A DNA stretch of 64,000 nucleotides from JBBATK01 sp044224515 (GTDB taxonomy: Bacteria > Bacteroidota > Ignavibacteria > Kapaibacteriales > NICIL-2): NCBI GenBank assembly GCA_044224515.1, contig JBGAKH010000002.1, forward strand, positions 248,001-312,000, written 5' to 3'. The position numbers and the translations under genes were made by a program. Positions 8,836-16,679 of the stretch are shown here, piece after piece. Positions within the stretch are counted from its first letter, which is position 1. Each line of letters begins with the position of its first letter. The notes below the pieces were generated by a model, which had not been told where the DNA came from, did not search any database, and saw nothing but the letters and a program-made list of their open reading frames with translations.

Positions 8836-8868
8836 CAAAAAATCCGCGCTCAGTGAGACGCGGATTTA
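8836..8868 (-). terminator. Terminator of the oxoamine synthase gene
   Basis: AAATCCGCG (8840-8848) pairs with CGCGGATTT (8859-8867) around a 10-base loop; read on the minus strand the stem runs straight into TTTTTT. On the plus strand a T-run follows five bases later, so it may work both ways. Confidence 0.8.
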
Positions 8869-8920
8869 ACGTTTTTCGAGTATGGTCAGTGCTGCTGCGA
8901 GACAAACCTTTTCTCTTTGA

Positions 8921-10117
8921 TTAAGAGATAAAGCCCAATTCTTTGCCAACCTTTGAAAAGACATCCAAGATGTAGTCCAAGTGCTCTTTTTCGTGCGATG
9001 CCATGTAAGAGGTACGCATCATGCTCATATTCGGCGGAACGCCCGGCGGAACGAAGGCATTAACGAACACCCCTGCATCGTAGAGCTTGCGCCAGAAGAA
9101 CATTGCTTTCTCGGCATCGCCAACAATAACCGGAACGATACCGGTGGGGCTCTCATAGACGTTGAAGCCCAGCGACTTGAAGCCGGCGCGCATGTAGTCT
9201 GCATTGGCAATCAATTGATCGACCAATTGGGGTTGTTCTTCCAGAATATCCAGTGCAGCCAAGGCCGCGGCGACAGATGCCGGGGTGGGCGAAGCACTGA
9301 AGATCAATGCGGGTGAGTGGTGTTTGATATAGTTGATGACACGCTCAGGGCCACCAACAAAACCACCCAGGGATGCAAAGGTTTTAGAAAAAGTACCCAT
9401 GGTCATGTCGGTACGATCAATCACACCATAGCGTGACGCAGTACCACGGCCACCTACACCCACGACACCCGTAGCGTGCGCATCATCCACCATCACACGT
9501 GCACCGTATTTGTGAGCCACATCAAGTAGTTCGGGGAGGTGTACGAGTTCACCGGAGACGGAGAACACACCGTCGGTAACCACCAGCTTGGGAGCATCTT
9601 CGGGCAGACGACTCAGGACTTTTTCCAGGTCTTCGATGTCGTTGTGCTTATAGCGAATAAACTCTGCAAAACCGCCCTTAGCCAGCATACATCCGTTGAT
9701 GATACAGGCATGGTTTTCTTTGTCGCTGATGACATAGTCACCTTTGCTCACCAACGATGATATCACACCCAACGCAGTTTGATAACCGGTGGAGAAGAGC
9801 AAAACAGATTCATAGCCTAAAAACTCAGCCAAACGACGCTCGAGCTCGATGTGAAGCTCAATCGTTCCGGTTAAATAGCGTGAGCCGCTACATCCTGTTC
9901 CGTACTTTTCGATGGCATCCACAGCCGCTTGCTTCACTTTTGGGTGCGCTGTGAGACCGAGATAATTATTCGAGCCCGCCATGACGATTTTACGACCTTC
10001 AATCTGAACCACCGGACCTTCGTTTTCCTGTATAGGACGAAAGTAGGGGTACAATCCGGCTGCTTTTACTTCATCTGCGCGGGTAAACTCACGACACTTT
10101 TGAAAAATATCCGTCAT
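8921..10117 (-). CDS. spt: Alpha-oxoamine synthase, probably serine palmitoyltransferase
   Basis: 398 aa PLP enzyme of the family that condenses an amino acid with an acyl-CoA. Seen: the GTGCSGSRYLTGT segment (about 73-85), VDDAH (210-214) and the PLP lysine in GTFSKTFASLGGF (Lys245). The N-terminal LYPYFRPIQ and the C-terminal VNAFVPPGVPPNMSMMRTSYMA region follow the serine palmitoyltransferases of Bacteroidota more closely than 2-amino-3-ketobutyrate CoA ligase or 8-amino-7-oxononanoate synthase, and no threonine dehydrogenase or bio genes are nearby. If correct, the cell makes sphingolipids from serine and palmitoyl-CoA. It ends at its own terminator; the cupin gene is 68 bases upstream on the same strand. 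Confidence 0.8.
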   Translation of the reverse strand: MTDIFQKCREFTRADEVKAAGLYPYFRPIQENEGPVVQIEGRKIVMAGSNNYLGLTAHPKVKQAAVDAIEKYGTGCSGSRYLTGTIELHIELERRLAEFLGYESVLLFSTGYQTALGVISSLVSKGDYVISDKENHACIINGCMLAKGGFAEFIRYKHNDIEDLEKVLSRLPEDAPKLVVTDGVFSVSGELVHLPELLDVAHKYGARVMVDDAHATGVVGVGGRGTASRYGVIDRTDMTMGTFSKTFASLGGFVGGPERVINYIKHHSPALIFSASPTPASVAAALAALDILEEQPQLVDQLIANADYMRAGFKSLGFNVYESPTGIVPVIVGDAEKAMFFWRKLYDAGVFVNAFVPPGVPPNMSMMRTSYMASHEKEHLDYILDVFSKVGKELGFIS

Positions 10118-10185
10118 GCACTCTATCCTATTTGACTTAAATATGATCTGAAACTACTCTGCAATATGCACAATAGAGCCCACAA

Positions 10186-10551
10186 TCACGCCTGATCTCT
10201 ATGCACAGCCTCCGGTGAGAAGGCCGGACAACACACTGCAATGTATTCGGCTCCTCCTTCAAAGGGAGTACTGTACTGCAACCATTCTCCCGGAGACGCA
10301 TGAAAGCACTGCCCCTCCGTTACATCGAAAGTGGCCTCTCGCGTGCGAATCCTCAATATTCCACGTAAAACGAGAGAATACTCATCAAACTCAGGAGTTT
10401 GCCCGGGTTCTTCCCAACCCTGGGGACTTTTCATACGCGCCAAACTCAGCTGATCGGTCCCACTGTTTGCACGGCCCACAAACTCCTCTATTTGCTTGGG
10501 TTTGTTTCCTGCCGCCCTGATGATCATTGCTTGTTCAATCAAACGTGCCAT
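10186..10551 (-). CDS. Small cupin-domain protein
   Basis: 121 aa, single cupin barrel. The central part (EFDEYSLVLRGILRIRTREATFDVTEGQCFHASPGEWLQYSTP) matches the two cupin motifs; one acidic residue and a histidine (GQCFHASPGE) could be metal ligands, but the first motif lacks the usual HxH and begins EFDEYSLVL. Cytoplasmic. It lies 139 bases after the diheme gene and 68 before the oxoamine synthase, so it may belong to either transcript. Substrate and reaction cannot be told. Confidence 0.75.
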   Translation of the reverse strand: MARLIEQAMIIRAAGNKPKQIEEFVGRANSGTDQLSLARMKSPQGWEEPGQTPEFDEYSLVLRGILRIRTREATFDVTEGQCFHASPGEWLQYSTPFEGGAEYIAVCCPAFSPEAVHRDQA

Positions 10552-10690
10552 TTAGTGTTCTCCTCTCATCCTCGATTGATAGTTCGTTGCCCCTTGTTGA
10601 ATCTACTCATTCTTTGTCGATCGTGGCTTCTAAGCTTCATGTACTACTCAAGCCGATGTTGTGCACATACTTGTGGTATGCACTCGCTGC

Positions 10691-11773
10691 TCATCGTAAG
10701 CCGGGATCGGCGAAGCGTCTGTTGCGTAAGAAATCCCGGTCGGTCAGTGTCTTTAAAAAGCTCAACAGGGCGGCTTTTTCTTCAATGCTCAGGCCTGCGG
10801 CCTTCGCAACTTCTGCATCCGTGCCTTCGCTCGGGTGCTCGGCTGCTTGCGCGGAGTAGAAGTCCAACACCTGCGCTAATTTTTGAAAGCGACCATCATG
10901 CATGTACGGATACGTCCACTCTACGTTTCGAAGCGAAGGTACTTTAAATCGGTAACGGTCTTCCGCTTTGCCACTGATTCTCGCTCGACCACTATCCTGT
11001 AAGGCGCTGTCGACCGGCAGATTGATGTTGCGAAAACTCTGATCGGTAAAGAGTGGCTCGGCGTGGCAGCTAACGCAGCGAGCGCGAAAAACTTCCAAAC
11101 CATGTTGTTCCTCAACGCTGAACTGAATCTCGTTACGACGCATTTTATCGTAGCGAGAATTGGCGCTAACGAGTTGTACAAGAAACTGGGAGAGTGCTTT
11201 GAGTAATCGCGAGCTTGTGACCGCAGTGTCACCGTATGCTCGTGCAAACAAGCGTGGATACAAGCTGTCGCTGCGCAGTTTTTGCAGTGCGTGCTCCAAG
11301 GTCTCATTCATCTCGCCGGGATTGGTAATGGGAGCAATGGGTTGCAGGTCTAGGTGTAGTATTCCCCCATCGGCCATGAAGCTCTTTGACCATGCAAGGT
11401 TTTGCAGTGCAGGTACGTTTCGTAATCCTACCTTTCCGAGTACGCCATGACTCAAAGCATGATCCACATGCGCAAAGGCTGCGAAACGTTGGTGGCAAGA
11501 GGCACAACTTGTCATGTAATCACCCGACAAGATCGGATCGTAAAAGAGCTTGCGACCTAGCTCAAAGCCGGCCTCTGTTGGCGGGTTCTCGCGAAAGGAG
11601 TAGACGGGTTCACCGAAATCCGCCGGACCTTTCGCTGTGGTGAACATCAGATCCGACGTCTCATCCGCGCGTCGAAACCGGGCGCTGCAAAGCAGCGCCA
11701 TGATAATGAGTCCACCAAGCAGACCAAGGGTTTTTCGATAGAAGTAGGTTGACATCGGCATGGAACTAAACAC
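10691..11773 (-). CDS. mbnH: MbnH-like diheme cytochrome c peroxidase family protein
   Basis: 360 aa, exported (hydrophobic segment about 14-30). Two c-type heme motifs, CASCH (Cys90-His94) and CVSCH (Cys233-His237), with the family hallmarks GLRNVPALQNLAWSKSFMADGG, LQPIAPITNPGEM, and VPSLRNVEWTYPYMHDGRF. It belongs to the bacterial CcP/MauG superfamily. MbnH members oxidise a tryptophan of MbnP to kynurenine, and the MbnP gene is directly upstream (its TGA abuts this GTG), so I assign MbnH rather than a true peroxidase. In-frame ATG codons at 11761 and 11755 are alternative starts. Export and heme attachment imply a periplasmic site. Confidence 0.85.
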   Translation of the reverse strand: MFSSMPMSTYFYRKTLGLLGGLIIMALLCSARFRRADETSDLMFTTAKGPADFGEPVYSFRENPPTEAGFELGRKLFYDPILSGDYMTSCASCHQRFAAFAHVDHALSHGVLGKVGLRNVPALQNLAWSKSFMADGGILHLDLQPIAPITNPGEMNETLEHALQKLRSDSLYPRLFARAYGDTAVTSSRLLKALSQFLVQLVSANSRYDKMRRNEIQFSVEEQHGLEVFRARCVSCHAEPLFTDQSFRNINLPVDSALQDSGRARISGKAEDRYRFKVPSLRNVEWTYPYMHDGRFQKLAQVLDFYSAQAAEHPSEGTDAEVAKAAGLSIEEKAALLSFLKTLTDRDFLRNRRFADPGLR

Positions 11774-12583
11774 TCATCGCACTGTTGAACCACCTTCTAC
11801 CAAAACAGAGCGTAACACGAAGCAATCTTGGTAGTTGTCTGCTATCAGCGTGTTGTTGTTGATGTCGGTAACCGTTGGAATGGTGCGAAAGTCGATCGTC
11901 GACGGTGAACGAAACAGTTCAGCTAGGTTCAGATCAAGGTCGATGGTCAATGTATGCACGCTGTCAAGACGCATATTCTTCCCAAAATCTATTCGAACCC
12001 GACGCAAGGCATTGTGCGCTTCGCGAAATCCACCTATATGATACTCCAACAGTCGAGCAGGGGCCGACGAAGTCGCGGCATGCCCGTCAAACTTGAAGAA
12101 TATATACCCTGTATTCCAAGCCCAAAACATTCCATGAACGGGATCGAGCGCTCCCTCCTGCAGTCCTGCGCAATTGTGTGCGGAGTCTACTCCAATCAAA
12201 AACTCGAACGCTCGATACATGCCGGATGACTGAGAAGGTATGCAAAATGACTTCGAAGATTCATCCTCTTCGTCAATCAATCTCGAGCTATCGAGCGGCA
12301 TGCGCTGATCGCGTCCAACGGCAATCAACGACATCGCACTCAGGTAATACTTGAGTCGATCGACGGTGTAGCTTTGTCCTAAAGCATTGCGATACTCTTT
12401 GGTGTTGAGTATCAAACTATCGCCATCTACACGATGATGAATACGGACGCACATTGTTTGCGCATGGAGCACCGAACTGATCGCGAACAGTAGACAGATG
12501 ACGACAACAGTGTGCAGTCTGTAGCACAGAGAAGGTGAGGAGCACTCCATGTTTGTATGCACTATACGGATCATGTGTATCAA
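11774..12583 (-). CDS. mbnP: MbnP-family copper-binding protein
   Basis: 269 aa with an exported N-terminus (LHTVVVICLLFAISSVLHAQT; the start could also be the ATG of MECSSPS). Family hallmarks are plain: DRLKYYLSAMSLI, the FLIGVDSAHNCAGLQEGALDP segment, GMFWAWNTGYIFFKFDG (about 151-167) and EYHIGGF. In characterised MbnP a tryptophan is converted by the diheme partner MbnH to kynurenine, which is needed for tight copper binding; Trp154 or Trp156 in the FWAWN motif is the candidate here. Gene order MbnP-MbnH with abutting stop and start codons supports the pair. No methanobactin precursor or biosynthesis gene is seen, as in many bacteria that keep only MbnP/MbnH. Confidence 0.9.
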   Translation of the reverse strand: MIHMIRIVHTNMECSSPSLCYRLHTVVVICLLFAISSVLHAQTMCVRIHHRVDGDSLILNTKEYRNALGQSYTVDRLKYYLSAMSLIAVGRDQRMPLDSSRLIDEEDESSKSFCIPSQSSGMYRAFEFLIGVDSAHNCAGLQEGALDPVHGMFWAWNTGYIFFKFDGHAATSSAPARLLEYHIGGFREAHNALRRVRIDFGKNMRLDSVHTLTIDLDLNLAELFRSPSTIDFRTIPTVTDINNNTLIADNYQDCFVLRSVLVEGGSTVR

Positions 12584-12703
12584 CAGATCAACCGTCTCTC
12601 TTGTGCTGTCACTACTTCAATACAGTTGCACCTACGAGTGCTACGCTTGGTGTTGTATGGATATCTCTTCGCGCAACGTTTCATAGTGCATCTGCACTAC
12701 ATT

Positions 12704-14647
12704 TTAGTTCTTTAGAATGCGTACTTCATGCTTTTCAGATCCTGAGACTAGTTCCAGTGTGTAGCTTCCCGCAGCACCAAAGCTATCGACAGGTAGGCTC
12801 AATCCTACTTGTGGTTGAAGCTGTAGATCACAGCGTTTGAACACTTCATGTCCGAGTGCATCAAACACACGCACACAACAGTGGTTCCATTGACGAGTAA
12901 CATGCAATACAGCTGTCTGAGAACAGGGGTTTGGTTGCACGTGCAAAGTGAGTTCGGCATCGTCGGTCACCGCGCTCGATTTCACAACATAGGAGTCTGA
13001 AACACTGTGACATCCGTTTGTGTCGACGATCATTACGGAGTAGGTACCGGCCATACCATAGACATAATCTTGGCCAGTTGCACCCACGACCATGACCCCA
13101 TCGAGGTACCATTGATAGGCTGCTGCAGTCGTTGAACAGTGTAAATGGTTTTGCACTTCCGTTATGATTGGCTTTGTGAGCGCAGCAAACACGCTAAAGA
13201 CAAGGGTAGCTGAGGTGACTGTCTTCGGTTTGGCACACAGCTCCGAAGAAGTACACTCCGCCCACAGCGAATCGTGATCGTTCACACTCGTTAGATTGAT
13301 TTTCGTTCCGCTTGCAACGTGTTTGCCGTTCAGATACCAGCGTACTTGCGGGGATGTGCCTGCGTTGCTGAGTTGAGCGCTGAGTGATACAGTCGCTTCC
13401 GGGCAAACGCTCATCGTGTTTTGCGAGGAGATTTTGATGTCGGGCTGTGTACGCAAACCCAATTGCAATCGGAGCACGTTGCTCTTCGCGGTTGAGGGTG
13501 AAGCCGAGGCGTCGCTGCTTCGCAGCACGCACCATACGGAGTCACCGTTCTTGAACGTTGTATCCTGATAGACAGGGGTATTCGTTCCGACAGCCTTTGA
13601 ATTGACATACCATTGATAGGTGGGACTCAAGCCACCCACCGTAATCGTCGAGTTGAAACTCAGCACATCGCCTTCGCAAGCATTAGCTGCTTGGGTGCTA
13701 ATAGAAATCGAAGGGGCTGTTGAAGAGGGCGTGTACACTGTGGCATTGGCCGGAATTGAGTTGTGGCCTCCGCCCGGTCCGGTGTTTCCTTGTTGCACCA
13801 CACCATAATAAGTTGGTCCCGGAGTGTATGGATACACAGGTTTGCGATCTGCATCGATCGTTACAAAGTAAGCATAGGTTCCTGAGGGATACTCCGGTGT
13901 TACACAGAATCGTCCGTTATGTTCATCCAAGTCGCCGGAGCCGGCTACATAGCTGAAGTCTTCAATAAAGCATCCTGCCGGATACTGTGCACTCATTGCC
14001 GGACCGTTGACTCGCGTGGTTGCCGTTGTGCGTACAAATGAACTTTGCATGCGCTTGATTGCTCCGCTGCCATCTGTCTTCGTATAAGCATATGCGCCGT
14101 AGATCGGATAACCATCGAAGGCATAGCCGATAATGGGCGAGTGGTGAGTGCTATCCTTGTCATTGTACAGGCAGGTTGGACTAACATGGTGGTGGTATTC
14201 ACCGTTGGGGGCAGGATGACCAAGGCAATTGTCAAAGCTTATGCCTTCCCAGTACAATGCATCTCGATTCCAAATGCCCTGGTTGTTGTAGCTCATGCCG
14301 TCTTTGGCGTTGAAGATACTCACACCATTGGTCCAAACTCCGATGTGACCTAGCGCTGTTTGTACAGGCGTAGCATTGTTCTTCTGAGGGTTGCGGGTGA
14401 TTTTAAAACAGAAGTTTTCCGGTACCGGAACATTCGGATTGTTCTGCCAAGGACCAATGTCGTATCCCGGAATACAGGTACAACTAACAAACACATCAGT
14501 TGAAGTGTAGGACACTTTCTGTACGTTACTGCTGTAACCATTATATCCGGTTTGACCTGTTGTATTCAGCATCCAGGAGCTGAATTGTGGGTTTTGCGCG
14601 TGCACAGAGCATGCAGCCAACAGGAGGAAGCACAAGAAGCTTTTCAT
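12704..14647 (-). CDS. Secreted YHYH-domain protein with Ig-like domains and T9SS sorting domain
   Basis: 647 aa. Signal peptide (MKSFLCFLLLAACSVHAQ); a YHYH-type domain (about 20-290) with GEYHHHVSPTCLY, SPIIGYAFDGYPIYGAYAY and LDEHNGRFCVTPEYPSGTYAYFVT; three Ig-like segments (each around a YQWYVN/VRWYLN/YQWYLD core, about 330-560); then a type A sorting domain (LTLHVQPNPCSQTAVLHV ... YTLELVSGSEKHEVRILKN). It should be exported to the cell surface. The function of YHYH proteins is not established; its His-rich motif and its place 120 bases upstream of MbnP suggest a surface metal role. It opens the YHYH-MbnP-MbnH gene run. Confidence 0.8.
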   Translation of the reverse strand: MKSFLCFLLLAACSVHAQNPQFSSWMLNTTGQTGYNGYSSNVQKVSYTSTDVFVSCTCIPGYDIGPWQNNPNVPVPENFCFKITRNPQKNNATPVQTALGHIGVWTNGVSIFNAKDGMSYNNQGIWNRDALYWEGISFDNCLGHPAPNGEYHHHVSPTCLYNDKDSTHHSPIIGYAFDGYPIYGAYAYTKTDGSGAIKRMQSSFVRTTATTRVNGPAMSAQYPAGCFIEDFSYVAGSGDLDEHNGRFCVTPEYPSGTYAYFVTIDADRKPVYPYTPGPTYYGVVQQGNTGPGGGHNSIPANATVYTPSSTAPSISISTQAANACEGDVLSFNSTITVGGLSPTYQWYVNSKAVGTNTPVYQDTTFKNGDSVWCVLRSSDASASPSTAKSNVLRLQLGLRTQPDIKISSQNTMSVCPEATVSLSAQLSNAGTSPQVRWYLNGKHVASGTKINLTSVNDHDSLWAECTSSELCAKPKTVTSATLVFSVFAALTKPIITEVQNHLHCSTTAAAYQWYLDGVMVVGATGQDYVYGMAGTYSVMIVDTNGCHSVSDSYVVKSSAVTDDAELTLHVQPNPCSQTAVLHVTRQWNHCCVRVFDALGHEVFKRCDLQLQPQVGLSLPVDSFGAAGSYTLELVSGSEKHEVRILKN

Positions 14648-14771
14648 GGTGCGTACAGAAAGCGTTGTAAAAGTTGTTGCCGTCGTTGTTAAAGCTTAGA
14701 CGACATTTCCCTGTCTGTCCTTCGCATCAAAGCGCCGTACATTATACCAAAATCTTTGAGTCTCCCCATGG

Positions 14772-15305
14772 CTACTTATAAATGCGCATGAGGTTCTTTT
14801 CATAGGTGCCTTCAGATTCGATGCGTGTAATGTTCTCGATTTCGATCATGAGCTTGCGACGATCCCAGGTAGCAAAGGTGCCAAACTCATTCAGAATCAA
14901 GGTTTCACTATCCAGATCCTGGATCTCACCGATAAAACAATTATTCTTGTCGAGTCCATCCATGTACACGGTGATATTCCCAAAGCGTTCGTTGAGAGAG
15001 CGCAGCGTACTTTCAACGGAGCCAATGTTCATTTCGTGAATATCTGCTATACGAGTGTCTTGTATGACCAATCGCTCACGGTTTCGGAGGTCATTGCCAT
15101 TCCAACGCAGATTTGAGATATCATCGCGACGTAGAACCAGCACCCCATCGGCACGAGAGTTCCCGTCAAACTTTTCTATGAGGAGCAATTCGGTATTGAA
15201 TGCAGCTATGTATCCGTAGGCAGAGACGTCGTAACGATCGACAAAGATTTCAATGAAAGTCTGACCGTTTTGCAGATCACTGAGCGTAGAGTTGTAAAGC
15301 GACAT
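14772..15305 (-). CDS. Unknown protein, possibly two Sm-like barrels in tandem
   Basis: 177 aa from the ATG of MSLYNSTLSDL. The frame stays open to 15383, but that longer version would run through a terminator hairpin (15375-15404), so the internal start is preferred. Two halves look alike: IFVDRYDVSAYGYIAAFNTELLLIE... DDISNLRWNGND and VYMDGLDKNNCFIGEIQDLDSETLILNE... IENITRIES. Each has the strand-turn rhythm of a small Sm/Hfq-like barrel, giving a tandem arrangement; this is inferred by eye only. No signal peptide, no membrane segment. It sits between the metal-sensing sigma operon and the YHYH gene on the same strand. Confidence 0.7.
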   Translation of the reverse strand: MSLYNSTLSDLQNGQTFIEIFVDRYDVSAYGYIAAFNTELLLIEKFDGNSRADGVLVLRRDDISNLRWNGNDLRNRERLVIQDTRIADIHEMNIGSVESTLRSLNERFGNITVYMDGLDKNNCFIGEIQDLDSETLILNEFGTFATWDRRKLMIEIENITRIESEGTYEKNLMRIYK

Positions 15306-15367
15306 AGTACGAAAGGGCGCGTTGAGCAATCGGTGTGACGCCGGGGTGATCAACGAATCAGGAGAGA

Positions 15368-15404
15368 TAAAAATGCCTCCCACGGGGCCGGGTCCGTGGG
15401 AGGC
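15368..15404 (-). terminator. Terminator of the ECF sigma/sensor operon
   Basis: GCCTCCCACGG (15375-15385) pairs perfectly with CCGTGGGAGGC (15394-15404) around an 8-base loop; on the minus strand ATTTTTAT follows. It ends the transcript coming from 17249 and fixes a later start for the next gene. Confidence 0.85.
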
Positions 15405-15485
15405 TAGAGCAGTCTGTGTTTCACTGCCCCTAAGTCTATAGCTACAAACTATATAAAAATTTCTAGAGTACAGCGATCCTCAGTC

Positions 15486-16214
15486 TTAGTGATGTGGGTT
15501 TTCGCCGGAAGGTGCATCGTGAAGGGGTCTTTCATCGTGTCCCGGAGACTGAGTGGGATGCGGGGGTCTGAGGTCTTCATGTGGTCCGGGATGTCCTTCA
15601 GGCTCACGCTCCGGATGATGAAAATTCACTCTTCCTTCCGGACCCCGCGGTGGAGAAGCGGAACCCATCATTCGAGTAGCTTCGTCAATTACTCGGTCAA
15701 ATTGCTGTTGCTGATCCGTCCGTAGCAGAGCTCGTACAGCACGAAAATGGTAGAAAGTTATGCTGTCTTGTTGAAGCACAAGACGTGCAATCGTCTTTAG
15801 AATCTGTTGACTTTGTTCGGCGGATGCCCCCGAAACACCTTTGAAGAGGGTTTCGCGAAGACTATGCAGACTATCCCGAACAGGACGAACTGCTTGTTGG
15901 TGTGCGTCTCGGAGCTGTTCATAGGAATGTCGTTGCTGCTCATCCATATGCGTCTCATGCACAATGAATTCGAAAGCAGCAGCGCCCCGTGGAGGTCCTA
16001 GCGGTCCGGGACCTTGATCCCGCACCGGTTCTGTTGCGAGCTCAGCTTCGTGAGCGTAGCATCCGAAAGGTAGCACGTGCCTCCACATGAGCACGAGACT
16101 TGTGATGTTCAGCAGGAGCAGGACAAGAATGGTAGACCAGAGCACTTTCGTCGCCACAGAGCCCCGGGTCGGAGGAGGAGTATTAGCGTCCGTCGGACCG
16201 TTACTTGCTTCCAT
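15486..16214 (-). CDS. Membrane-anchored metal sensor, CnrX/Spy-like, with His-rich tail
   Basis: 242 aa from the ATG of MEASNGPTD (an open extension reaches 16265 but overlaps the upstream gene). One membrane helix (about 27-46, ILVLLLLNITSLVLMW) leads to a periplasmic helical domain (about 75-185) with the repeated-arginine helices of the Spy/CpxP/CnrX fold: FIVHETHMDEQQRHSYEQL and LLRTDQQQQFDRVIDEATR. The last 45 residues carry about ten histidines among Pro, Glu and Asp (NFHHPERE ... ENPHH), a likely metal-binding tail. Preceded by an overlapping membrane-protein gene and an ECF sigma factor, the set mirrors the CnrY-CnrX-CnrH metal circuit. The metal is unknown; copper or nickel/cobalt are plausible. 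Confidence 0.7.
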   Translation of the reverse strand: MEASNGPTDANTPPPTRGSVATKVLWSTILVLLLLNITSLVLMWRHVLPFGCYAHEAELATEPVRDQGPGPLGPPRGAAAFEFIVHETHMDEQQRHSYEQLRDAHQQAVRPVRDSLHSLRETLFKGVSGASAEQSQQILKTIARLVLQQDSITFYHFRAVRALLRTDQQQQFDRVIDEATRMMGSASPPRGPEGRVNFHHPEREPEGHPGPHEDLRPPHPTQSPGHDERPLHDAPSGENPHH

Positions 16215-16620
16215 TGGAGGAATACCTAAAAAGTGAATAGCTATCCGAACTAAGGTCATATTCACGCACTACATCTGCAGCCGACAGCGCTGGTGGCGTC
16301 GATAATCTTGGCCCCGACCGTTCTGTTGTCTCTCCGAAGTACAGTTGCAGACTGATCACGTTGATAACGGCAGCAACGACAAGCGCGAAGGCAGCGCGAG
16401 CGGGTGTCAAACGCAAAGACAAAGGCCTGAATAGCAACACTCCGTCAGCCACGTTCCTCCGACGGCGTTCGGCGGCGCGTGCCAAGACAACCCGAGCACT
16501 GAGCGTGGGTGCATCGAGCACCCGATCAGCGTGCAAACGCATATTCAGAACGGCATCCGCTTTTTCCGGATTCGTTGCCGATTCGTTTGTTGATGTCTTG
16601 GATGATGTTCTTTGCTTCAT
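16201..16620 (-). CDS. Single-pass membrane protein, putative anti-sigma factor
   Basis: 139 aa: a charged cytoplasmic part with an arginine-rich stretch (ARAAERRRRN), one membrane helix (about 77-93, AAFALVVAAVINVISLQLYF region) and a short outer part rich in Ser and Tyr. There is no zinc-type HxxxCxxC anti-sigma motif. The role is inferred from position: 59 bases after the ECF sigma gene and overlapping the sensor gene by 14 bases, the place held by CnrY-like anti-sigma proteins. It might otherwise be an unrelated membrane protein. Confidence 0.6.
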   Translation of the reverse strand: MKQRTSSKTSTNESATNPEKADAVLNMRLHADRVLDAPTLSARVVLARAAERRRRNVADGVLLFRPLSLRLTPARAAFALVVAAVINVISLQLYFGETTERSGPRLSTPPALSAADVVREYDLSSDSYSLFRYSSNGSK

Positions 16621-16679
16621 GATCTTGTGTATTAGACGCTTTCTCGTTCTCTATCCTTCGCTGTGTAGAACACCAGGAA

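Noticed and set aside
10691..14647. Methanobactin biosynthesis locus
   Set aside because: MbnB, MbnC and a Cys-containing precursor peptide are not seen near the MbnP/MbnH genes. Only the accessory pair is present.
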